A stretch of 15,191 nt of DNA, taken from the NCBI GenBank assembly GCA_937894465.1, contig CALCRE010000301.1, positions 1 through 15,191 of the forward strand. Reading direction: 5' to 3'. Shown here piece by piece: positions 6,499-12,265 of the stretch. Below the pieces are notes generated by a model that did not search any database, was not told the origin of the DNA, and saw nothing but the letters and a program-made list of their open reading frames with translations. Position numbers and translations under genes: made by a program. This DNA comes from an uncultured Clostridia bacterium (lineage in GTDB: Bacteria > Bacillota > Clostridia > JAAYHZ01). Position 1 is the stretch's first letter, and each line of letters starts with the position of its first letter.

Positions 6499-6927
6499 TT
6501 CTTCTCTGTTCTTTTCGATGATTTGGTTTGCTTTGTTCAATGTGTCTTGAATCTGAGCCAACAAATTGTCAGCGTACTCACGAGACCCTAAGCGGATTTC
6601 CCTGGCATTCTTTTGGGAATCTGCAATGGTTTGATTGGCTTGCTCATAAGCCTTTTTGGTGATCTCATGGTCATTGATCAAAGCTTGAACCTTCCCCTCG
6701 GCTTCATCTACGATCTTTTGGGCTTGAGCCTTCGCTTCCCCTAATATGCGTTCCCGTTCCTCTTTCACCCATTTGGCTTGCTTGATATCATCCGGAACTC
6801 TTTCTTTTAATTCACCGATATAATCGAGTATTTCGCCCCGGTCTACCAAACATTTTCCTGATAAAGGAACCGACGTGCTGTTGCTGACGATATCCTCTAA
6901 GGTATCTAAAATCTTTAAAATCTCCAC
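6490..6927 (-). CDS. small coiled-coil protein, ATP synthase subunit b/H-like
   Basis: A 145-residue protein with no enzymatic motif. After a short N-terminal segment (about 1-45) it is almost wholly charged helix, predicted coiled coil. The A/E/K/Q-rich stretch around ILGEAKAQAQKIVDEAEGKVQ recalls the stator subunits of F- and V-type ATPases and DivIVA-like proteins, which is why such proteins are often labelled ATPase-like. It has no membrane anchor and is not part of an ATP synthase operon. It starts at GTG 6927, with AAAGGGGG 7 nt upstream. It follows coaD by 50 nt, a neighbourhood I recall from clostridial genomes. A scaffold or cell-division role is a guess. Confidence 0.75.
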   Translation of the reverse strand: MEILKILDTLEDIVSNSTSVPLSGKCLVDRGEILDYIGELKERVPDDIKQAKWVKEERERILGEAKAQAQKIVDEAEGKVQALINDHEITKKAYEQANQTIADSQKNAREIRLGSREYADNLLAQIQDTLNKANQIIEKNREELK

Positions 6928-6977
6928 TTTGTTTCCCCCTTTATATCAAATCAATATCTGTTTTTAAAGAACAGACA

Positions 6978-7478
6978 TCATTCCTGATTTTTCATTAATT
7001 TTTTATTACTTAATGCAATCATATCTTGTCTGATACTCTCCGGTACCAATCCGGTGATATCAGCATTGTTCTTTAAAAATTCCCGAACCGCTCCGGAGCT
7101 GATATAGCTGTGATCCGGGTTCGCCATCATGAATATGGTTTCCACATGAGGTTTCAGCTTTTTATTCAGCATTGCCATTTGGAACTCATACTCAAAATCA
7201 CTGACTGCTCGCAATCCTCTAACCAAAGCCGAAGCGTTCTTTTGTTCGGCAAAATCCACCGTCAAACCGGTAAAACTTTCAATTTCTATTTTATCATATT
7301 CCTTGAATACTTTTTTCAAAAACATGATTTTTTCATCCAAAGTGAAAAATGAGTTTTTCAAAGAATTATCCCCTACCGCTATAATCAGTTTGTCACAATG
7401 GGCCATAGCTCTTTTTATAATGTCCACATGTCCGCTTGTTACAGGATCATAACTGCCCGGGCAAACATAAGTCGTCAT
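6978..7478 (-). CDS. coaD: phosphopantetheine adenylyltransferase (CoaD)
   Basis: Catalyses the fourth step of coenzyme A synthesis, joining 4'-phosphopantetheine and ATP to give dephospho-CoA and pyrophosphate, in the cytoplasm. The 166-residue length is normal. The nucleotidyltransferase signature is at the N terminus: PGSYDPVTSGHVD (7-19), with the T-x-G-H motif at 14-17. The C-terminal ATP-binding SSGAVREF corresponds to the usual SSSxVRE. RGLRAVSDFEYEFQMAMLNKKL in the middle is highly typical. ATG 7478 is preceded by AAGGAAAGGAAG. It lies 27 nt downstream of rsmD, the usual bacterial pairing. Confidence 0.97.
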   Translation of the reverse strand: MTTYVCPGSYDPVTSGHVDIIKRAMAHCDKLIIAVGDNSLKNSFFTLDEKIMFLKKVFKEYDKIEIESFTGLTVDFAEQKNASALVRGLRAVSDFEYEFQMAMLNKKLKPHVETIFMMANPDHSYISSGAVREFLKNNADITGLVPESIRQDMIALSNKKLMKNQE

Positions 7479-7505
7479 ATATGTCTTCCTTTCCTTAACG
7501 CTTAA

Positions 7506-8051
7506 TTAACCTCTTGCATGCAATATCGTTATTTTTGTACCCCCGTACAGGTATTCCCTGCCTTTAAAAAAATGAACGTATTGATCCTCAATCAGGTCTT
7601 TCGAACTGCTTTCACATACAATAACTCCCTTATGGCTCATTATATCATTTATATCCATCATTGATAATGACTTTTGTATAAAATTTTTGTCATATGGGGG
7701 ATCCATAAACACAATGTCAAACTTGGTTTTACAGCCTCTCAAATAGGAGAAAGCATCGGTTTGAATAACTTCACTTTTGTCCAAAAACCTTGTCTTTTCC
7801 AGATTGGTTTTTATGGCAGCGATACTATTGCGGTGGTGATCTGTGAACACACAGGATTTGGCACCACGGCTTATGGCTTCAATACCCAATGCTCCGCTTC
7901 CGGCAAACAAATCCAGCACTTGCGCATCAACAACTTGATCGGATAAAATGGAGAATACCGCTTCTTTGTTTCGATCGGATGTAGGGCGGGTTTCCATTCC
8001 TTTCACCGAAATTAAATTGGTTCCTTTGGCAGAACCTGTGATCACTCTCAT
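7506..8051 (-). CDS. rsmD: 16S rRNA (guanine(966)-N2)-methyltransferase (RsmD)
   Basis: Methylates G966 (E. coli numbering) of 16S rRNA with S-adenosylmethionine. The 181-residue protein shows the N-terminal VITGSAKG segment, TRPTSDRNKEAVFSIL, the SAM-binding motif DLFAGSGALG (47-56), and the catalytic motif DPPY (117-120). Length is normal. The ATG at 8051 directly abuts the trmL stop (TAA then ATG with no spacer), and its ribosome binding site GAGG lies inside the end of trmL, so translation is probably coupled. coaD follows after 27 nt. Confidence 0.97.
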   Translation of the reverse strand: MRVITGSAKGTNLISVKGMETRPTSDRNKEAVFSILSDQVVDAQVLDLFAGSGALGIEAISRGAKSCVFTDHHRNSIAAIKTNLEKTRFLDKSEVIQTDAFSYLRGCKTKFDIVFMDPPYDKNFIQKSLSMMDINDIMSHKGVIVCESSSKDLIEDQYVHFFKGREYLYGGTKITILHARG

Positions 8052-8570
8052 TTAGATACCTCTTAAAACACCGTGCGTGTTGAACTTTTCAAATCCGGTT
8101 TGCCTGTATGCTTCATAAAGTATAATGGAAACCGAATTGGCCAAATTCAAGGATCTTGTATCATTGATCATGGGTATGCGAATACATCGGTCATAATTAT
8201 CTCTTAACAAGCCCTCCGGCAAGCCTTTCGTTTCTTTACCGAAAACCAAAAAGGATCCGTCTTCATACTGTGGTTGGTCATAACGACGGTCTGCTTTTGT
8301 ACTGGCAAAATAAAAAGGACTGTTCGGATATTTTTCCCTTAGTTGTTGAAAGTGATCATAATAATAGATCTCTACTTCATGCCAATAATCCAATCCGGCT
8401 CTTTTTAAATGTTTGTCGTCAACCGAAAAGCCCAAAGGCTTTACCAAGTGCAATACACTACCGGTAGCGGAACAAGTCCTGACTATGTTGCCGGTGTTTT
8501 GCGGAATTTCCGGCTCCACCAGAACAATATGAAACTGTGCTTCCTTGATCAAATTCAATTCCCCTTTCAA
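8052..8570 (-). CDS. trmL: tRNA (cytidine(34)-2'-O)-methyltransferase (TrmL)
   Basis: A SPOUT-fold, knotted RNA methyltransferase that 2'-O-methylates the wobble base of certain leucine tRNAs. Conserved pieces are HIVLVEPEIPQNTGNIVRTC near the start, VFGKETKGLPEGLL, and the knot segment IPMINDTRSLNLANSVSIILYEAYRQ. The start is ambiguous. TTG 8570 overlaps the DUF362 stop as TTGA, with AAGGTG 5 nt upstream. TTG 8552 has AAAGGGG 8 nt upstream and gives an N terminus closer to the family norm, with 166 residues instead of 172. The gene sits between DUF362 and rsmD in a tightly packed operon. Confidence 0.95.
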   Translation of the reverse strand: MKGELNLIKEAQFHIVLVEPEIPQNTGNIVRTCSATGSVLHLVKPLGFSVDDKHLKRAGLDYWHEVEIYYYDHFQQLREKYPNSPFYFASTKADRRYDQPQYEDGSFLVFGKETKGLPEGLLRDNYDRCIRIPMINDTRSLNLANSVSIILYEAYRQTGFEKFNTHGVLRGI

Positions 8571-9736
8571 CGGTTCACCTTCTTACCGTTTAAAAATTGA
8601 CCGGCTAAGATGCTTCTTTTAATATCAATGGCACCTTCCGGACATAATTCCTGACAACAAAAGCAGCGAATGCAGTTGTCCAAGTTCACTTGTGGTAGTT
8701 TATTTTCCATTTTAATCACCTTAGGGGGACAACTTCTTGCACAAATCCCGCAACCAATACATTGATCAAGATGAAATCTTGGTTTTGGAGTAAATATCTT
8801 AAAAGCTTTTCCGAAAATTGATTTTTGCGTAAAATCCAAACGATTCAATGAATCATAAGGAGGAGTTTCAAAATCATAAACAATTTGTGATTTTAGATCT
8901 TCTCCGACAATCTTGATTTGATCAACATCAGTTTTACAAAGCCCTCTTTCCATACCTTGATTCAAAACCGGTATGTGTTCCGGCTTTATATTAATCAAGG
9001 TTGATGCCACCAAATCTAAATCAAATGCATTATCCGATGCGAAAATCAATCCTAAATCTCTAGGCGTTCCATTAGAGGGACCCATTCCTTCCATGGCAGT
9101 GATACCGTCCATCAATACAAGGCCCGGTTTAACGCTTAAAAATATATCAATCAATGTGTTGGCAAAATCCTTGTAATGATGCATTCTTAAATGATATTCG
9201 GCCTTTTGGGTTCCCGGTATGGCACCGAACATATTTTTCACTGCACCGGTATACAACATTTGTCCATGGGTTTTCAACTTAGGTAAATCAATAATAAAAT
9301 CGGCTTCGGTTAAAGGTTTTAACACAGTGATCTTTTTTAAGTAAAGGCCTTTGGGATTATCTACATCAATGATGGATGTGTCATAATTTAATTCAATTTC
9401 GGCGTCTTGGGCAATTTGTGTTATACCGCAACCGGAGTATACGGCTTTTAGCATTGCAACAGAGTAGGGGCCTCCCGGACTTTCTACAACTTTTACATCG
9501 GCTCCCGCTTCTTTCACTAATTTTCCTACAGCATAAACAACTTCAGGATGTATGGCTGCAGCAGATTCCGGCGATTTTCTGGTCAACAAATTGGGCTTTA
9601 AAGCAACTTTCATTCCGGGCTTGATAAATTTGCCGATCCCTCCGATAAGATCGAAGGATTTTTTAACCGCTTCCACTACCCGTTCTCTTTCATAATTTTC
9701 ACACTTTACGATTGATACTTGATTCAAGGCCTTCAT
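8567..9736 (-). CDS. DUF362 domain protein with two C-terminal [4Fe-4S] ferredoxin clusters
   Basis: A 389-residue protein common in anaerobes, of unknown reaction. Residues about 5-300 form the DUF362 domain (VSIVKCENYERERV, ALKPNLL, PKLKTHGQMLYTGAVKNMFG, LVLMDGITAMEGMGPSNG). The C terminus is a bacterial ferredoxin domain with two complete CxxCxxCxxxC sets: Cys326/329/332/336 and Cys355/358/361/365. The family probably passes electrons to a substrate bound by the DUF362 part, which is inference. The ATG at 9736 has AAAGG directly against it, which is poor spacing. TTG at 9727 has a 9-nt gap to the same AAAGG and gives the family-like start NQVSIVKC, so the true protein may be 386 residues. 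It is the first gene of the operon that continues into trmL-rsmD-coaD. Confidence 0.9.
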   Translation of the reverse strand: MKALNQVSIVKCENYERERVVEAVKKSFDLIGGIGKFIKPGMKVALKPNLLTRKSPESAAAIHPEVVYAVGKLVKEAGADVKVVESPGGPYSVAMLKAVYSGCGITQIAQDAEIELNYDTSIIDVDNPKGLYLKKITVLKPLTEADFIIDLPKLKTHGQMLYTGAVKNMFGAIPGTQKAEYHLRMHHYKDFANTLIDIFLSVKPGLVLMDGITAMEGMGPSNGTPRDLGLIFASDNAFDLDLVASTLINIKPEHIPVLNQGMERGLCKTDVDQIKIVGEDLKSQIVYDFETPPYDSLNRLDFTQKSIFGKAFKIFTPKPRFHLDQCIGCGICARSCPPKVIKMENKLPQVNLDNCIRCFCCQELCPEGAIDIKRSILAGQFLNGKKVNR

Positions 9737-9763
9737 CCTTTCTTTGTCCTTTTAAATGACCCT

Positions 9764-9792
9764 ATTATAGCACATGGAAAATTGTGTGTCGA
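9764..9792 (-). promoter_or_regulatory. promoter of the DUF362-trmL-rsmD-coaD operon
   Basis: On the minus strand, -35 TCGACA (9792-9787), a 17-bp spacer and -10 TATAAT (9769-9764), preceded by the extended TGC. One mismatch to the -35 consensus. The -10 box ends 27 nt before the ATG at 9736. Confidence 0.85.
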
Positions 9793-10060
9793 TATTTGAC
9801 AAATCATCGGTTTATTAACCTGAAAAATTTTTCATTACGTAATGCGTAATGGCTTATGATTAGAATTGCTGTGGATGTCTTTGGATTACATTTAGGTGGG
9901 TCGGTTGCATCCGGCTCTCTTTTTATTTGTGCAGATTTTTTATATTTACTTTACTTCACACATAAATATATTCAGTTGGCCAACCCAACCATAATTCACA
10001 TGATTTATCAAGTTTTGTTCATGTTTGTTCACCCACAGACCGTGAATATTGCATACAAGC
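9793..10060. other. intergenic region without a supported gene
   Basis: No frame here has a credible ribosome binding site or recognisable protein. Two palindromes stand out. CATTACGTAATG (9833-9844) is followed by an overlapping CGTAATG, 41 bp upstream of the DUF362 operon -35. GTTGGCCAAC (9975-9984) runs on into another CCAACC. TTTGTTCA-type direct repeats lie near 10015-10031. No riboswitch or T-box fold could be recognised by eye. Confidence 0.4.
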
Positions 10061-10086
10061 AAAAAGGCCTCATGCAAGGCCTTTTT
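10061..10086 (-). terminator. rho-independent terminator of the PreA-like gene
   Basis: AAAAAGGCCT (10061-10070) and AGGCCTTTTT (10077-10086) form a perfect 10-bp stem with a 6-nt loop, 46 nt downstream of the PreA-like stop codon. The flanking A and T runs make it usable on both strands, but no plus-strand gene reads into it. Confidence 0.88.
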
Positions 10087-10132
10087 GATGTATAGAACTT
10101 ATTTTTTATTTTTAATATTATGTGTTGATAGC

Positions 10133-11314
10133 TTACGCCATTTGCATGGTGATGGCTTTTGTGGGGCACAAAGCTTCACAAATTCCACAACCTAAGCATT
10201 TAACAGGGTCGATAATGGCCTTTTTATTTACCATTGTAACTGCATTACAATGTGCCGGTTTTTCACATTTGCCGCAACCGATACACTTTTCCTCTTCTAC
10301 TGCAGCCCACCCGTTTATAGCATCTAAATCCTTGGATGAACGAAGGTATTGTAAGGATTGCCCTGTTATTTGGCTGTAATCGGTGTAACCCATTTTCTCA
10401 AGGTACTTTTCCATACCCTCCACTTGCTTTGAAATATTCTCCCAACCGTACCACATAGCTGCCGTGCAAACGGTCACCAATTGAGCGCCCCACATCATCA
10501 TCATAATGCTGTCCTGCCAAGTTTCAAGACCGCCTCCTCCAACAATAGGAAGACCGGCTTTCTTTGCAATATTAGCCACAAGAGAAAATCCCATCAGTTT
10601 GGTAGCGGGACCGCCTAAACTTCCATGAGCAACGCCGTTTAAAAGATGGTATTGAGGTTTTCCTTGGTTATAGATATCCACAAGAGGGAGGGATGATTGT
10701 GCTCCTGCAACGCATACACCATCTGCCCCGGCTGCTTCAGCCGCTTTTGCCGTTACGCCGATGTCTGCTACATTAGGAGTAAGCTTCACCACGACGGGTA
10801 TTTTCACAGAGTCTTTTAATACTTTAACAATATCCGCAATTCTTTCCGGGTTTTGACCGGTAACGGCACCACCGTGCTCATGAGCGGATATGGCATCAGA
10901 GCCTTGAATATTTTTTGTTGATAACCCTACATTCGGGCACACCATATTGGCTTCTATCAAATCCACTCCTGCTTCTTCATGTTTTTGAGCAAGTAATCTC
11001 CAGCCGTCCAAATCGGTGCCGTCGTGTGTAATATTTGCAAACAGTTTTAATGATGTTCTTTTTTTCGCTTCATCAATCAGCTTTAGACTTTCATCTAAAT
11101 CATTTCTTCTATCGTAACAAATAATGCTTCCGTTTTTTAAATAGGTATGCATGCGAAGCTTACCGTAAAACGGTTGTTTAATAAATGTCAATTTTGTACT
11201 AACCGCTGCAGCTCCTGCCTTTTCGGCGTCAACCAAGTGCTCGATCTTACTGGTTAACGGACTGGATGCGATCACCATCGGATTTTTAAAGTCAACTCCA
11301 CAATATTGAATCAT
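10133..11314 (-). CDS. PreA-like dihydropyrimidine/dihydroorotate dehydrogenase-family flavoprotein with two ferredoxin clusters
   Basis: A 393-residue FMN-binding TIM-barrel protein of the dihydroorotate dehydrogenase family fused to a ferredoxin domain, as in PreA, the catalytic subunit of bacterial dihydropyrimidine dehydrogenase. Visible are ANMVCPNVG with Cys126 at the catalytic-cysteine position of this family, VVVKLTPNVADI, the phosphate-binding PIVGGGGLETW, and C-terminal clusters at Cys344/347/350/356 and Cys373/376/379/383. The first cluster has Cx5C at the end instead of the usual Cx3C. The NAD-binding partner PreT is not beside it, so the substrate and electron donor are uncertain. 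ATG 11314 has AAAGGAG 7 nt upstream. It is a single-gene transcript with a consensus promoter and two operator-like sites, so strong repression and induction are likely. Confidence 0.85.
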   Translation of the reverse strand: MIQYCGVDFKNPMVIASSPLTSKIEHLVDAEKAGAAAVSTKLTFIKQPFYGKLRMHTYLKNGSIICYDRRNDLDESLKLIDEAKKRTSLKLFANITHDGTDLDGWRLLAQKHEEAGVDLIEANMVCPNVGLSTKNIQGSDAISAHEHGGAVTGQNPERIADIVKVLKDSVKIPVVVKLTPNVADIGVTAKAAEAAGADGVCVAGAQSSLPLVDIYNQGKPQYHLLNGVAHGSLGGPATKLMGFSLVANIAKKAGLPIVGGGGLETWQDSIMMMMWGAQLVTVCTAAMWYGWENISKQVEGMEKYLEKMGYTDYSQITGQSLQYLRSSKDLDAINGWAAVEEEKCIGCGKCEKPAHCNAVTMVNKKAIIDPVKCLGCGICEALCPTKAITMQMA

Positions 11315-11341
11315 ATAGACACTCCTTTATTAAGAATTAAA

Positions 11342-11355
11342 TAACTAGTTAGTTA
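11342..11355. promoter_or_regulatory. operator-like palindrome O1 in the PreA-like leader
   Basis: TAACTAGTTAGTTA is a perfect inverted repeat (TAACTA-GT-TAGTTA). It lies in the transcribed leader, about 62 bp after the predicted transcription start and 28 bp before the gene. It matches the site at 11402-11415 at 12 of 14 bases. Confidence 0.7.
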
Positions 11356-11401
11356 CATTAAGTTCAAAAAATTTCCCTGCTAATGCAAGGATCTTTTTAA
11401 G

Positions 11402-11415
11402 TAACTGTTTAGTTA
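11402..11415. promoter_or_regulatory. operator-like palindrome O2 over the PreA-like transcription start
   Basis: TAACTGTTTAGTTA shares the TAACT-N4-AGTTA form of O1. It begins one base beyond the -10 hexamer, covering roughly positions -5 to +9, a classical repressor position. The short A/T-rich dyad suits a MarR- or TetR-family repressor, which is inference; no such gene is in the window. Confidence 0.7.
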
Positions 11416-11416
11416 T

Positions 11417-11445
11417 ATTATATCCTCTATCTCTGTATATGTCAA
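11417..11445 (-). promoter_or_regulatory. consensus promoter of the PreA-like gene
   Basis: The minus strand reads TTGACA (11445-11440), a 17-bp spacer, then TATAAT (11422-11417). This is a perfect match to the housekeeping sigma consensus in both boxes and in spacing, and the strongest promoter in the window. Transcription should start near 11410, about 96 nt before the start codon. Confidence 0.93.
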
Positions 11446-11454
11446 TCGACAACT

Positions 11455-11490
11455 AAAAAACAAAGAATCTACCGGGATTCTTTGTTTTTT
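11455..11490 (-). terminator. terminator after the DUF2680-like gene
   Basis: Arms at 11455-11469 (AAAAAACAAAGAATC) and 11476-11490 (GATTCTTTGTTTTTT) form a perfect 15-bp stem around TACCGG, 37 nt past the stop codon. It is A/T-symmetric and so potentially bidirectional. It insulates the PreA-like promoter, whose -35 starts 10 bp further on, from upstream transcription. Confidence 0.9.
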
Positions 11491-11527
11491 GTATAATCTT
11501 TGCCCGTCTTTGCTTTTTGTGATTAAA

Positions 11528-12169
11528 TCATTGAAAATCGATTCTAGTGATGTGTTGGATCATCCGACGCAGAACCTCATCCCCTTCATCTTTTGTCAAT
11601 TCCCCTTTTTTCACCTTTTGTTCAATATCAATCTTGGCTTGTGTAAGAACAGCTTCTTTGAAACGACTTAATTCCCCTTGGGCATGAACCAACTGCCAAA
11701 TATTCTTGTCTTGTTTCTCACACTCGGTCTTGATCTCATCGACTTTCTTACCGGTTAAATCGGCATAAATTTTGATGAATTGTTCTTGCCGCTGTTGCAT
11801 CTGTTCAACTTTGTCCTTGCTTGGAACCGGACATGCGGAGTCATTCTGTTTCGGTGCCTTATGCTCAGGCAATTGTTTTTGCGGATTTGAAGGACGATCT
11901 TTCAGAGGAGCTTTTCCCATTCTATGAGTAAATCGTTTGTAAATAATATCCTCATCCGATTCGCTGATTTGCTTTTCCAATTCAGCAATCATTCGGTTGG
12001 CATCCTCCTTAGATACAAGTTGATCCTTAACCTTTTGTTCCATTAGAACTTTATAAAATTCCAACCATTTCTTTTCGATCTTCGATGTTTTCCCGGCTGC
12101 AAAAGAAACCATACTTGTTGACAATACAAGAACTATTGCAAGCATCAACGAAAATACTTTTTTCTTCAT
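11528..12169 (-). CDS. secreted DUF2680-like protein
   Basis: A 213-residue protein with a clear signal peptide (MKKKVFSLMLAIVLVLSTSM, then VSFAAGK, cleavage near residues 24-26), so exported. The rest is charged and helical with no catalytic motif. The C-terminal part (GKKVDEIKTECEKQDKNIWQ, then LSRFKEAVL and QKVKKGELTKDEGDEVLRRM) resembles DUF2680, a domain of small secreted Firmicutes proteins. A similar block near the N terminus (QKVKDQLVSKEDANRMIAEL) suggests an internal repeat. A Pro/Lys/Gln-rich linker separates the two. ATG 12169 with GGAGGG 7 nt upstream is chosen over an in-frame start at 12226, because the signal peptide begins here. It lies 96 nt after the large secreted protein gene. 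Function unknown. Confidence 0.82.
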   Translation of the reverse strand: MKKKVFSLMLAIVLVLSTSMVSFAAGKTSKIEKKWLEFYKVLMEQKVKDQLVSKEDANRMIAELEKQISESDEDIIYKRFTHRMGKAPLKDRPSNPQKQLPEHKAPKQNDSACPVPSKDKVEQMQQRQEQFIKIYADLTGKKVDEIKTECEKQDKNIWQLVHAQGELSRFKEAVLTQAKIDIEQKVKKGELTKDEGDEVLRRMIQHITRIDFQ

Positions 12170-12265
12170 GACAATCCCTCCGTTTAAATAATTCATAGTG
12201 TTATTATCTTTCGGATTGACCACCATATACTTGCATCTTTATGGAAAGCAAAATTTTTGTTATTA

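Noticed and set aside
9856..10095. 79-codon open frame on the plus strand in the intergenic region
   Set aside because: No ribosome binding site before its ATG, no recognisable protein, and it runs through the terminator hairpin at 10061-10086.
11342..11415. Repeated TAACT/AGTTA sequences considered as a leader RNA riboswitch or CRISPR-like repeat
   Set aside because: There are only two copies, each a DNA palindrome placed as an operator, with no conserved RNA fold and no regular spacers.
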